A stretch of 64,000 nucleotides of DNA, taken from NCBI RefSeq assembly GCF_014679505.1, contig NZ_CP061474.1, forward strand, positions 2,738,001-2,802,000, read 5' to 3'. This document shows, piece by piece, positions 37,058-45,358 of this stretch (positions within the stretch are counted from its first letter, which is position 1; the number at the start of each line of letters is the position of its first letter). Below the pieces are notes generated by a model, which worked only from the letters and a program-made list of their open reading frames with translations, did no database searches and was not told where the DNA came from. The translations under genes were made by a program, and so were the position numbers. Source of the stretch: Geobacillus sp. 46C-IIa (GTDB lineage Bacteria; Bacillota; Bacilli; Bacillales; Anoxybacillaceae).

Positions 37058-37363
37058 TTACATCAGCATCGAATAGCAACTAAGAACCACAACCGCAGCA
37101 AGCACGACAACAATAACATTCGCACCAAGCCAGGCGGCAGTCACGGCCGCCGCAAAACCGACCACCCCAAAGAGAATGTCGTCTTGAATGAAAAAAATAT
37201 CAGGAATAATCAGCGCGCCAAGTGCAGCGTACGGCACATTTTTCAGCACCCCTTGCCAAAACGGCGGCAGCTGGACGCGCCCAAGCAGTACGAGCGGCAA
37301 CATGCGCGGCAAATAAGTGACGATCCCCATGCCGATAATCATCCAAACGATCGCGTTATTCAT
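37058..37363 (-). CDS. azlD: Branched-chain amino acid exporter small subunit AzlD
   Basis: A 101-residue protein with four helices: IIGMGIVTYLPRMLPLVLLGR is the AzlD signature. It partners AzlC to export branched-chain amino acids. ATG 37363 is chosen for spacing from GGGGGAGA; it overlaps the azlC end by eight bases. Confidence 0.87.
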   Translation of the reverse strand: MNNAIVWMIIGMGIVTYLPRMLPLVLLGRVQLPPFWQGVLKNVPYAALGALIIPDIFFIQDDILFGVVGFAAAVTAAWLGANVIVVVLAAVVVLSCYSMLM

Positions 37364-38072
37364 CCTCATTCTCCCCCTTCTTCGCCAGCCACTGGACGAC
37401 GACTGCCGAAAGAAGCGTCGCTAGCACGATCGACCAGCCTTTCGACAGATGAAAGACAAGCGTGCCGATCGAGTTGAACACGGCAGCTAACCCTGCCAGC
37501 CATACCGTTTTCCGCTGCTTTTTCAGCGCTGGGACGAGCAAGCCGATAAACATGGCGTACAAAGCGACCGACATGCTGTCTTGCAAGCTTTCCGGCAAGC
37601 TCGCCCCGACAGCATAACCGATGCCGGAATTGACGACCCAGCTGCCGTACGCCATCATGATCAACCCAAACATATACGGAGCGCTGACCGTCCCCTCTTT
37701 CATGGCCGCAACGGAAAACGTTTCATCCGTAATGCCAAACGCATACAGCGCCTTTTTCCAAAGCGCATCCGCCTCCGCTTTTTCGTTGAGCGAAGCGGAC
37801 ATTAAAAAATGGCGAATGTTTAAAATAAATGTCGTTAAAATGATTTCAAATATGCCGGTGCCGACGGAAAGCAAGCTGAGTGCAATATATTGCGAGGCGC
37901 CGGCAAAAACGACGACGCTCATCAGCACTGTTTCTGCAAGCGTCAGCCCGGTCGTCTTGGCGAGCAGGCCAAATGTCAGCGCGATCGGCATATAGCCGAT
38001 GGCGATCGCCACCCCCGCCTGCACCCCTTGGCGAAACGGCGCCATTTTACCAACCGTCCATGTCGTTTCCAT
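37356..38072 (-). CDS. azlC: Branched-chain amino acid exporter large subunit AzlC
   Basis: A 238-residue membrane protein with YMPIALTFGLLAKTTGLTL and VVVFAGASQYIALSLLSVGTG, then LNIRHFLMSASL, typical of AzlC. The ATG at 38072 follows GGGGGAA; GTG 38093 has no ribosome site. Two-gene operon with azlD. No azlB-type repressor is adjacent. Confidence 0.9.
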   Translation of the reverse strand: METTWTVGKMAPFRQGVQAGVAIAIGYMPIALTFGLLAKTTGLTLAETVLMSVVVFAGASQYIALSLLSVGTGIFEIILTTFILNIRHFLMSASLNEKAEADALWKKALYAFGITDETFSVAAMKEGTVSAPYMFGLIMMAYGSWVVNSGIGYAVGASLPESLQDSMSVALYAMFIGLLVPALKKQRKTVWLAGLAAVFNSIGTLVFHLSKGWSIVLATLLSAVVVQWLAKKGENEDE

Positions 38073-38410
38073 CCATCCATTCCCCCGTTTCACTAGTTTG
38101 ATATGTTTATTGTCTAAAAATCGCTGTCATTTCGCAACCCGAACATAGGTCAATTCTTTGATCCTCTTAACTAGGAGGTTGGCGAAAACAACGGATTCGC
38201 TCAATTTGCGAGAGGTGGAAAGGAATAAAGTTACAGCGCTGCAAAGCTTCTCAATTTGAAAACTGCTCCGTGAAAGCGTCCTCTTCTCTTCAATGCCCGG
38301 CCTTCTAGGAAGCTCCCGCTTTGGAACAAAGCGGGAGTAGGGGAGAAAATCAATCTATGATATAATCGAATTGGTTCATTATTTGTGCAATTGAAAAGGA
38401 GTGCACTATT
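38073..38410. other. Non-coding region with possible IS200/IS605-type remnant
   Basis: No gene is supported over about 340 bp. It holds a perfect 11-bp hairpin, CTCCCGCTTTG (38313-38323) / CAAAGCGGGAG (38327-38337), with a GAA loop and flanks GAAG...TAG like the right ends of IS605-family elements in Geobacillus as I recall them. CTCAATTTG occurs twice upstream (38200-38208, 38251-38259). No transposase or TnpB remains in the window. Confidence 0.4.
38358..38366 (+). promoter_or_regulatory. Extended -10 promoter of dat
   Basis: TGATATAAT, a perfect extended -10, 44 bp before the dat start. Confidence 0.6.
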
Positions 38411-39274
38411 ATGTCAGTAAAACCGCACGTATTGACCGAACGCGGCATTTTCCGCTATGAGCAAGTGACGTATCCGATGGAAGAACGCGGCTTGCAGTTT
38501 GGCGATGGCGTCTATGAGGTAGTGCGCCTATACAGCGGAGCGTACGTTTGGCTCCAAGAGCATCTCGATCGCCTATACCGTTCGGCGGCCGCTATTCGCC
38601 TGTCCGTCCCGTTCGCTCCCGAAGAGCTGTCCGAGCGGCTTGAGCAGCTTCGCCGCATGAACGACGTGCGTGAAGATGCGATTTTGTACTTGCAAGTGAC
38701 GCGGGGCAGCTTTCCGCGCAGCCATACGTTCCCGGCGGAAAATCGGCCGAATTTGTACGCCTACATCCAGCCGATGGCGCGGAAAACAGACGAAATGGCA
38801 CACGGTGTGCACGCCACGTTAACGAAAGATGTTCGTTGGGAATACTGCTATATTAAAAGTTTGAATTTGCTGCCAAACGTGCTGGCGAAACAAGAAGCGG
38901 CCGAGCGCGGTGCGTTTGAAGCGATTCTCCACCGCGACGGCGTCGTGACCGAGGGCAGTTCATCGAATATTTTTCTTGTCAAAGACGAAACGGTGTACAC
39001 CCATCCAGCGACGGAACGGATTTTAAACGGCATCGTCCGCACGAAAGTGAAGCAATTTTGCGGAGAGCTTGGCATCCCGTTCATTGAAAAAGCGTTTTTG
39101 GTCCACGACCTCGCCGGGGCGGATGAATTGTTTTTGACGAGCACAACCTCGGCTATTACTCCGATCGTCCAAGTGGATGACATAACCATCGGCGACGGCC
39201 GGCCAGGAGCGGTGACAAAATCCTTGCAAGCCGTCTATCAAAAGGCGACGCAACCGGCCGCAAGCAACGCTTGA
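38411..39274 (+). CDS. dat: D-amino acid aminotransferase
   Basis: A 287-residue fold-type IV PLP enzyme that interconverts D-alanine and D-glutamate for peptidoglycan and, in sporeformers, cortex and germination. QFGDGVYEVVRLY matches the family opening; the PLP lysine is Lys149 in CYIKSLNLLPNVLAKQEA, and VTEGSSSNIF binds phosphate. It resembles the thermophilic Bacillus YM-1 enzyme in length and motifs, which separates it from branched-chain aminotransferases. The ATG follows AAAAGGAG. A terminator hairpin lies 20 bp after the stop. Confidence 0.92.
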   Translation: MSVKPHVLTERGIFRYEQVTYPMEERGLQFGDGVYEVVRLYSGAYVWLQEHLDRLYRSAAAIRLSVPFAPEELSERLEQLRRMNDVREDAILYLQVTRGSFPRSHTFPAENRPNLYAYIQPMARKTDEMAHGVHATLTKDVRWEYCYIKSLNLLPNVLAKQEAAERGAFEAILHRDGVVTEGSSSNIFLVKDETVYTHPATERILNGIVRTKVKQFCGELGIPFIEKAFLVHDLAGADELFLTSTTSAITPIVQVDDITIGDGRPGAVTKSLQAVYQKATQPAASNA

Positions 39275-39290
39275 CCGGCTTCACCACACA

Positions 39291-39335
39291 AAAGAGGTGT
39301 CCCATCACTCTCCTTTGGGACACCTCGCCTTATTT
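39291..39335. terminator. Terminator between dat and the ABC operon
   Basis: GAGGTGTCCCA (39294-39304) pairs perfectly with TGGGACACCTC (39316-39326). It serves converging transcripts. Confidence 0.8.
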
Positions 39336-40131
39336 ATGAGCTGAGCACAGCGCGGTCGCTGGCGAACTGGCTGCCGCGGATGCGCTGAAATTCCTCAAGC
39401 AGCCGCTCGACCGTCAACTCCTCTTTTTCCTTTCCTTCGGCAGCAAAGATGATTTGCCCGCCATCCATCATAATGAGCCGGTTGCCAAGGCGGATCGCCT
39501 GCTCCATATTGTGCGTCACCATCAGCGTCGTCAAGTTGTGCTGGGCGACGATTTGTTTCGTCAGTTCAGTCACAAGCTCGGCCCGCGCCGGATCGAGAGC
39601 AGCGGTATGCTCGTCAAGCAAAAGCACGTCCGGCTTCGTAAACGTCGCCATCAATAACGAGAGCGCTTGCCGCTCCCCGCCGGAGAGAAGCCCCACTTTG
39701 GCGGTAAGCCGGTTTTCGAGCCCTAAATGGAGCGTTTGCAGCGTTTCCCGGAACCATTCGCGCTTTTGCTTTGTCACGCCGAGGCGGAGCGTGCGCCGCT
39801 TCGTCCGATTGTAGGCGAGCACTAAGTTTTCTTCAATCGTCATATGCGGTGCGGTGCCGGCCATCGGGTCTTGAAAGACGCGGCCGATGTGGCGGGCGCG
39901 TACGTGCTCCTTAAGCGCGGTCACGTTGCGGCCGTTGATCCACACTTCGCCCGTGTCAGGAGACAACCGACCGGCGATGATGTTCATCAACGTCGATTTT
40001 CCGGCGCCGTTGCTGCCGATGACGGTGACGAAATCGCCGGGGGAAAGCGTTAAATCGATGCCTTGTAAAGCGATTTTCTCATCAGCCGTCCCTTCGTTAA
40101 ATACTTTTGTAATTCGTCTTAGCTCCAGCAA
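39334..40131 (-). CDS. ABC transporter ATP-binding protein (TrpZ-like)
   Basis: A 265-residue ATPase. Walker A GSNGAGKST (39-47), Q-loop VFQDPMAGT, signature LLSGGERQALSLL and Walker B VLLLDEHTAALDP are all seen. The start TTG at 40131 is chosen because GGGGGGAG precedes it and homology begins at once (LELRRITKVF); the open frame upstream has no family likeness. It overlaps the permease end by 35 bases. The partners point to a PF04392-type importer. Confidence 0.85.
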   Translation of the reverse strand: MLELRRITKVFNEGTADEKIALQGIDLTLSPGDFVTVIGSNGAGKSTLMNIIAGRLSPDTGEVWINGRNVTALKEHVRARHIGRVFQDPMAGTAPHMTIEENLVLAYNRTKRRTLRLGVTKQKREWFRETLQTLHLGLENRLTAKVGLLSGGERQALSLLMATFTKPDVLLLDEHTAALDPARAELVTELTKQIVAQHNLTTLMVTHNMEQAIRLGNRLIMMDGGQIIFAAEGKEKEELTVERLLEEFQRIRGSQFASDRAVLSS

Positions 40132-41104
40132 TGGACTCCCCCCTCTCCAACTGCTGCGCTTTTCGCTTTTTCCGCCGCTTTTCTTTTTGTGCCGCCCAAA
40201 CGTTTGGCACGATGAGCGCCGCCATGACAATGAATGCGGTAATCAATTTCACATCGCCCGTCTCCAAAAACTCGACGCGCAAGGCGAGCGCCAAAATGAG
40301 GCGGTAAACGACAGCGCCGCCGATGACCGCCCACGTCGCGCGCACGACCGAACGGGCACCAAACAACGCCTCTCCGATAATCACCGAAGCTAAACCGATG
40401 ACAATCATCCCGACCCCCATGTTGACATCACTGAACCCCCCGTACTGGGCGATAAGCGCCCCGGAAAAGGCGACGAGCGCATTCGACAGCCCGAGCCCGA
40501 AGACAATGAGCCAGTCCGTGTTGGCGGAAAAGCTCGCCACCATCGGTTTGTTGTCTCCGGCCGCCCGCAATGCGATTCCGAACTCTGTTTTCATCAGCCA
40601 GTCGAGAACCCCTTTGATCACGAACGTCAGCACTGCCATCGAACATAAAATCGCCCATGTCCGCGGCGCAAAGCCCGTAAAGGAAAACAGCTGACCGAGC
40701 ACCGCATCCAATCCTGTTTGCTTCCAGACGGCTGTGATCTTCGTAATGACCGTCTCCTGCTGCAGCAGCGGCACGTTCGATTTCCCCATAATGCGCAGAT
40801 TAATGGAATATAAAGCGATCATCATCAAGATGCCGGATAAAAGTGGGTTGATTTTCCCTTTTGTGTGCAAAAGCCCGGTCACCGCTCCAGCCGCAAAGCC
40901 GGCCACCAGCGCTGCGGCCGAAGCGGCAAACGGGTTCGCTCCACCGACAATCATCACGGCAGCGACCGACGCGCCGGTGACAAAGCTGCCGTCAACCGTT
41001 AAATCGGGAAAATCCAAAATGCGAAACGACAAGTAGACGCCAAGCGCCATGATGGCATAAATCAATCCAGCTTCCACAGAACTAAACATCGCTGCCCACA
41101 CCAT
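40097..41104 (-). CDS. ABC transporter permease (TrpY-like)
   Basis: A 335-residue membrane protein of the branched-chain/ribose permease superfamily, with LGVYLSFRILDFPDLTVDGSF near the N-terminus and GALIAQYGGFSDVNMGVGMIVIGLASVIIGEAL near the end. The start ATG 41104 has AGGTGA upstream; spacing is tight, so 41134 or 41089 are possible. Middle gene of a three-gene operon. Confidence 0.83.
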   Translation of the reverse strand: MVWAAMFSSVEAGLIYAIMALGVYLSFRILDFPDLTVDGSFVTGASVAAVMIVGGANPFAASAAALVAGFAAGAVTGLLHTKGKINPLLSGILMMIALYSINLRIMGKSNVPLLQQETVITKITAVWKQTGLDAVLGQLFSFTGFAPRTWAILCSMAVLTFVIKGVLDWLMKTEFGIALRAAGDNKPMVASFSANTDWLIVFGLGLSNALVAFSGALIAQYGGFSDVNMGVGMIVIGLASVIIGEALFGARSVVRATWAVIGGAVVYRLILALALRVEFLETGDVKLITAFIVMAALIVPNVWAAQKEKRRKKRKAQQLERGESIAGAKTNYKSI

Positions 41105-41152
41105 TCTCACCTGCCTTTTGGCGCCCCCCTTCATCGAAGGAAGGATGGCCGT

Positions 41153-42166
41153 TTATTCAATATATTCAGCGATCGAATCCCATTCCGGGTTGAGTTCAAT
41201 TCCCATTTCTTGCGCTGCTTTTTTGTTAATGGCCAGCTTCAATTTTTGCGGGTATTGCACCGGCAGATCGGCCGGCTTTTTGCCGTCTTGCAAAATTTGC
41301 GCCGCCATCTCGCCCGCTTCATAGCCGATGTCATAATAATCAAACCCGTACGCCGCAAACCCGCCGCGCTTCACTGAATCAAGCTCGCCGACGAAAAGAG
41401 GAATGTCATGTTCATTGGCCACTTGAATGACTGACTCAAGCGCTGACACAACCGTATTATCGGTAATGATGTACAGGCAGTCGACCTTGCCGATCAGCGA
41501 TTCGGTCGCCTGCTTCACTTCGGCCGACGTGGATACCGAGGCGGAAACGATTTTCAAATCGGTTCCTTCCATCGCCTTTTTCACTTGATCCACCTGTGCG
41601 ACCGAGTTTTGTTCGCCAGCGTTATACACCATCCCGACGCGGTTGCCTTGGATATACTTATCAATAAACTGCACCGTTTTCGGAATCGCCTCCGGATGCG
41701 TGTCCGTCGTGCCTGTCACATTGCCGCCCGGCTTCTCCATCGATTGGACAAGCTGGGCGCCGACCGGATCGGTCACTGACGTAAAAACGATCGGAATGTC
41801 TTTTGTTGCATTGAGCGCTGCCTGCGCGCTTGGCGTCGAGTTGGCGAAAATCAAGTCGACGCCATCGGAGGCAAAATTGTTGGCGATCGTTTGGTTGTTG
41901 CTTTGGTCGCCTTGGGCGATTTGCACGTCATACTCGACGGACAATCCCTTGTCCTTTAACGCTTGCTCAAATCCTTTGCGCGCTGCATCAAGCGACGGAT
42001 GCTCGACGATTTGTGTCACCCCGATTTGATACGTCTTTTCCTTCGCTTCCTGCCCGCCGCCGTTTCCTTGGCTGCCTCCCGCTTCGTTCGCTCCACCGCA
42101 GCCGCTAAGCAGCAAAAAGCTGGCTGCGCACAACGTGGCAAGCCGCCGCATATGTTTGCCCATCAT
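41153..42166 (-). CDS. ABC transporter substrate-binding lipoprotein (PF04392/TrpX class)
   Basis: A 337-residue lipoprotein: the signal ends in LSGC with Cys23, then a Gly/Gln-rich linker. The family pattern is clear: IGVTQIVEHPSLDAARKGFEQAL, FANSTPSAQAALNATKDIPIVFTSVTDPVGAQLV, and YDIGYEAGEMAAQILQDGKKPADLPVQ. Known relatives bind tryptophan or tyrosine, but the ligand here is open. Two ATGs (42166, 42163) follow GGGGGA. No tRNA or T-box leader was found upstream. First gene of the operon. Confidence 0.87.
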   Translation of the reverse strand: MMGKHMRRLATLCAASFLLLSGCGGANEAGGSQGNGGGQEAKEKTYQIGVTQIVEHPSLDAARKGFEQALKDKGLSVEYDVQIAQGDQSNNQTIANNFASDGVDLIFANSTPSAQAALNATKDIPIVFTSVTDPVGAQLVQSMEKPGGNVTGTTDTHPEAIPKTVQFIDKYIQGNRVGMVYNAGEQNSVAQVDQVKKAMEGTDLKIVSASVSTSAEVKQATESLIGKVDCLYIITDNTVVSALESVIQVANEHDIPLFVGELDSVKRGGFAAYGFDYYDIGYEAGEMAAQILQDGKKPADLPVQYPQKLKLAINKKAAQEMGIELNPEWDSIAEYIE

Positions 42167-42226
42167 CCGATTCCCCCTATGTAGATTAGTTTAGCCCTTT
42201 TGAACGTTTATGCTTTTATGTGTCAA

Positions 42227-42255
42227 ATTATATAAGTTTATCTCTTTATTTTCAA
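42227..42255 (-). promoter_or_regulatory. Sigma-A promoter of the TrpX-like ABC operon
   Basis: Minus strand TTGAAA (42250-42255), exactly 17 bp, TATAAT (42227-42232). The 60-base leader has no recognised riboswitch. Confidence 0.7.
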
Positions 42256-42264
42256 TATACTATT

Positions 42265-42297
42265 CAAAAAAAAGAAAAAGTGCTGAACATTCAGCAC
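42265..42297 (-). terminator. Intrinsic terminator of lcfB
   Basis: GTGCTGAA (42280-42287) and TTCAGCAC (42290-42297) form a perfect stem; on the minus strand a T-rich tail follows. Confidence 0.85.
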
Positions 42298-42299
42298 AA

Positions 42300-43844
42300 T
42301 TAAGCATGGGAAGCGGTCAACCGTTCTTTTAAGGCTCTCCGCAAAATTTTTCCTGTCGCATTTTTTGGCAGTTCCTCTAAAAAGCTGATTTCGCCTGGCA
42401 CTTTATACTTCGCCAACCGCTCGCGGCAGTAGGCGATTAATTGCTCCTCAGTCAGCTCCGGATTTTTCGCGACGACAAACGCCCGCACCGCCTCGCCGTA
42501 ATCTGGATCCGGCACGCCGATCACAGCGGCTTCGACGACGTCCGGATGGCTGTATAGCACTTCCTCGACTTCACGCGGGTATACGTTGTAGCCGCCGACG
42601 ATGATCATCTCTTTTTTTCGGTCGACGATATAGAAATAGCCGTCCTCGTCCATGCGCGCCAAATCGCCGGTGTGCAGCCAGCCGTCGCGCAAGGCAGCCG
42701 CCGTTTCTTCCGGCATTTTGTAATACCCTTTCATGACGTTGGGACCGCGGACAACAAGCTCGCCGACTTCCCCAACCGGTACTTCTTCCCCGTATTCATT
42801 GACGACCTTGTTTTCGACGTTTTTAATATTCGTTCCGATCGAACCAGGCTTGCGCGGCCGGTCAAGCGGGTTGAAGCACGTAACTGGCGACGCCTCCGAC
42901 AGCCCGTACCCTTCCGAGACGATCACATTGAATTTTTTCTCAAAGTTTTCCAGCAGTGCGACCGGCATAGAAGCGCCGCCCGAGATGCAAAGCCGAAGCG
43001 TGCGCAAATCGTCCGCCCTCCCCCCCTCATGCTGGTAGAGAAAGTTATACATTGTCGGCACGCCGGCAAAAATCGTCGCCTTTTCCTCGCGGGTTAACGT
43101 AAACATGGCCGCTGGGCTGAATTTCGGCATAATCAGTACCGTCGCTCCATTCATAAGCGGGGCGTTTAACGCCACCGTCAGGCAAAAGACGTGGAACATC
43201 GGCAAAGCGGCAATGACGCGGTCATTTTCATTGATGCCCAAATAATCAGCCGTGTCTTGGGCATTGCTGTACAAGTTTTTATGAGTAAGCATCGCCCCTT
43301 TTGGCTTGCCGGTCGTTCCAGACGTATACAAAATAACAGCGACATCATCATCGTCAAGCTCCGGCCCTATAAAATCCGGACTGCCGGCAGCCAGCACTTC
43401 TGCAAACGATTTCATTTCTGTTGACAATGGAATGCCCTTTTCTTTCCCTTGCGGGGTTTCGCAAACGATGGCGGTCTTTAAGAGCGGCAGCCGCTTCTTT
43501 GCCTCGACAAACAGCGGCGCGAGCAAATCGAGGCCGATCACCGCTTTGACATCGCCGTTATGCAAAATGTAGGCAATCTCCTCCGGCGTATAAATCGGGT
43601 TGATCGGGATCACAGTCGCTCCGAGCCGCAGCGCTCCGTATAGACCGATGACAAACTGAGGCGAATTGCCAAGCAACAGGGCGATATGATCGCCTTGGCG
43701 GACGCCAAGTTGCGCCAGTCCGTCGGCAAACTTCGATACGGCTGCATTCAATTGTTGATACGTGCATCGTTCCCCCATAAACACATACGCATCTTTGTCC
43801 GGCAGTTGTTGCGCCACTTGTGCCAACCGCGCCGTTAAATTCAT
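42300..43844 (-). CDS. lcfB: Long-chain fatty acid-CoA ligase (LcfB/YhfL)
   Basis: A 514-residue ANL-family ligase that activates fatty acids for beta-oxidation. Motifs: [75 protein letters not shown] and the catalytic [12 protein letters not shown]. Three consecutive ATGs occur; the third (43844) is six bases from GGAGGG. Placement beside yhfI and yhfH and the similar length point to B. subtilis YhfL. A FadR-type operator precedes it. Confidence 0.92.
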   Translation of the reverse strand: MNLTARLAQVAQQLPDKDAYVFMGERCTYQQLNAAVSKFADGLAQLGVRQGDHIALLLGNSPQFVIGLYGALRLGATVIPINPIYTPEEIAYILHNGDVKAVIGLDLLAPLFVEAKKRLPLLKTAIVCETPQGKEKGIPLSTEMKSFAEVLAAGSPDFIGPELDDDDVAVILYTSGTTGKPKGAMLTHKNLYSNAQDTADYLGINENDRVIAALPMFHVFCLTVALNAPLMNGATVLIMPKFSPAAMFTLTREEKATIFAGVPTMYNFLYQHEGGRADDLRTLRLCISGGASMPVALLENFEKKFNVIVSEGYGLSEASPVTCFNPLDRPRKPGSIGTNIKNVENKVVNEYGEEVPVGEVGELVVRGPNVMKGYYKMPEETAAALRDGWLHTGDLARMDEDGYFYIVDRKKEMIIVGGYNVYPREVEEVLYSHPDVVEAAVIGVPDPDYGEAVRAFVVAKNPELTEEQLIAYCRERLAKYKVPGEISFLEELPKNATGKILRRALKERLTASHA

Positions 43845-43867
43845 CATCATCCCTCCAAAAAAATGAA

Positions 43868-43885
43868 TGAATGACCATTCATTTT
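43868..43885. promoter_or_regulatory. FadR operator candidate upstream of lcfB
   Basis: TGAATGACCATTCATTTT matches B. subtilis FadR consensus TGAATGAMTANTCATTCA at 15 of 18 positions, 24-41 bp before the lcfB start. lcfB is a FadR target in B. subtilis, so repression relieved by long-chain acyl-CoA is likely. Confidence 0.65.
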
Positions 43886-43914
43886 ATAAATAAAAAAATT
43901 CGAACTATACTTAT

Positions 43915-43975
43915 TATAAAAAAAAGAACAGCAAAGGACAAGAGAAAGCGTTTCCTTTGCTGTTTTTTTCGGTGG
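43915..43975. terminator. Bidirectional terminator between lcfB and yhfI
   Basis: AACAGCAAAGGA (43927-43938) pairs with TCCTTTGCTGTT (43953-43964), with A- and T-runs on both sides. It ends yhfI on the minus strand before the lcfB promoter. Confidence 0.8.
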
Positions 43976-43980
43976 TCGGC

Positions 43981-44715
43981 TTATCGTGCCCAGACGAGGC
44001 CGGTTTGAGCGAGGCGAATGACGCCCTGAAACGTCCTCCCCGCCTCTTCGATGAGCTGCCCATGGCGGCCAACGTGCGGCAAATGCGTCAACCATAGCTC
44101 GCCGACGCTCGCCCCTTCAGCGATCATTGCCGCCTCTTCGCTTGTCATGTGCCCGGCGGGCGCCGCATTTTGTCCGGCATAAAAGTTGCACTCACAAATA
44201 AGCAAATCAGCTCCTTTAGCAAACGGCACAAACTCCGGCATATAACTCGAATCGGCCGTGTATACGATCGTGTTGCCGCCGGCGGTAATGCGCATCGCAT
44301 AGCACGGCACCGGATGAACTGTTTTTAGGAACGTAAGCGAAAATGGTCCAACAGCAAGTGTCCCTTTCGGATCATAGGCGATCCCTTCCGTAATGCCGTT
44401 ATGCGTCAGGCGGGCAAACGCCCCCTCGTCTTCCGCATGGCCATAAATCGGAAGCACCGGCAAGTTAGCCCCTAAATGTTTATGAATGAGGCGCGCGTAT
44501 TGCAGCGGGCCGATATCAGCGATATGGTCGTAGTGGTAATGAGAGAGGATGACTGCATCCAAATTTTCCACGGCCGTGTAGTTTTGCAGCTTGGCGAGCG
44601 CCCCGCTCCCGCAATCGACGAGCAAGCGAAAGCCATCATGCTCGAACAAATACGCCGATGTCGCTTCATTGGCGGCCGGAAATCCTCCCCAATAGCCGAT
44701 GACCGTTACTTTCAT
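43981..44715 (-). CDS. yhfI: Metallo-beta-lactamase-fold hydrolase YhfI
   Basis: A 244-residue metal-dependent hydrolase with SHYHYDHIADIGPLQYARL (metal motif), VDCGSGALAKLQ, YTADSSYMPE and LTHLPHVG. It is close to the RNase Z/phosphodiesterase branch, and some YhfI relatives act on phosphodiesters. Start 44715 is chosen because AGGAGAG precedes it and the length equals B. subtilis YhfI; upstream in-frame codons cover non-coding DNA. Confidence 0.88.
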   Translation of the reverse strand: MKVTVIGYWGGFPAANEATSAYLFEHDGFRLLVDCGSGALAKLQNYTAVENLDAVILSHYHYDHIADIGPLQYARLIHKHLGANLPVLPIYGHAEDEGAFARLTHNGITEGIAYDPKGTLAVGPFSLTFLKTVHPVPCYAMRITAGGNTIVYTADSSYMPEFVPFAKGADLLICECNFYAGQNAAPAGHMTSEEAAMIAEGASVGELWLTHLPHVGRHGQLIEEAGRTFQGVIRLAQTGLVWAR

Positions 44716-44822
44716 TTCCTGTTCTCTCCTTTCATTCATTTTGTCTTCATCATACACAATCGCGTCCATTTTTTCATCTTTATCGTTTTTTGTTTTAAAA
44801 CACATATTGACATTTAACTTTG

Positions 44823-44831
44823 TGTTATAAT
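44823..44831 (+). promoter_or_regulatory. Extended -10 promoter of yhfH
   Basis: TGTTATAAT, a perfect extended -10, 36 bp before the yhfH start. Confidence 0.6.
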
Positions 44832-44866
44832 ACAATAAAACTACCAAGACAACGGAGGGGATCGAA

Positions 44867-45004
44867 ATGTTGATGAAAGTGTTGGAATTTTTCAAAAACC
44901 TGCCGCCCAAAAAATGCATGCATTGCGGCAAAGAAATGGATGAACAGCATGAATGTTACGGCAACACGTGTTCTGACTGCCTTGGCGCCGCTTACCGCCG
45001 ATAG
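44867..45004 (+). CDS. yhfH: Small cysteine-rich protein YhfH
   Basis: A 45-residue protein: a short helix MLMKVLEFFKNLPPKK, then CMHCGKEMDEQHECYGNTCSDC. Five cysteines (17, 20, 30, 35, 38) in CxxC...CxxC spacing suggest a zinc ribbon. CGGAGGGG precedes the ATG by seven bases, with a clear promoter and a terminator. It matches the YhfH family in size and position next to yhfI. Function unknown. The first Met or Met3 could start it. Confidence 0.85.
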   Translation: MLMKVLEFFKNLPPKKCMHCGKEMDEQHECYGNTCSDCLGAAYRR

Positions 45005-45092
45005 GTGAGCGGACGCTGCCCTTGCGTCACGTTCGCCGGCTGCCCCGCCGGCGATAGGCTGTTCCCCGATGCAGCCTGCCTTTTTCCTTACC

Positions 45093-45119
45093 GCCTCCCA
45101 CTGAGGGGGCATTTTTTTT
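45093..45119 (+). terminator. Intrinsic terminator of yhfH
   Basis: GCCTCC (45093-45098) pairs, with one G-T pair, with GGGGGC (45105-45110), followed by ATTTTTTTT. Confidence 0.7.
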
Positions 45120-45250
45120 GCACCATGCATCCCTCGCATCTCTCACGCATTTTGAGACACCGCAACGCAGCCGCAAAAAAGAAAGACAAGTTGGCGATCC
45201 AAAACAGGACGGGAATTCCCCCGAGAAACCATTCAAGTCAAACAAAAGCA

Positions 45251-45300
45251 AAAGGGCTGATCTCAAAAGGATGCCTACAACCTTTTGGGACCAGCCCTTT
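45251..45300 (-). terminator. Compound hairpin, probable yhgE terminator
   Basis: AAAGGGCTG (45251-45259) pairs with CAGCCCTTT (45292-45300); inside, CAAAAGG (45264-45270) pairs with CCTTTTG (45281-45287), leaving a 4x4 internal loop. On the minus strand TGCTTTTG follows. The arms resemble IS terminal repeats of the GGGCTG type. Confidence 0.55.
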
Positions 45301-45358
45301 GCCCGTGAAATGAATCGATGGTACGTTGTCGGACGCTTCAGTCCAAAAACAATCGCGC

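Larger units (their letters stand above)
45005..45358. other. Intergenic region between yhfH and yhgE with hairpins
   Basis: About 350 bp without a gene. It contains the yhfH terminator and a compound hairpin that probably ends yhgE. The rest shows nothing recognisable. Confidence 0.6.

Noticed and set aside
43939..43956. cre-like sequence in the lcfB/yhfI hairpin loop
   Set aside because: Only 11 of 14 positions match and it sits inside a terminator loop.
44807..44812. TTGACA as -35 of yhfH
   Set aside because: The spacer to TATAAT is only 13 bp; the extended -10 explains the promoter better.
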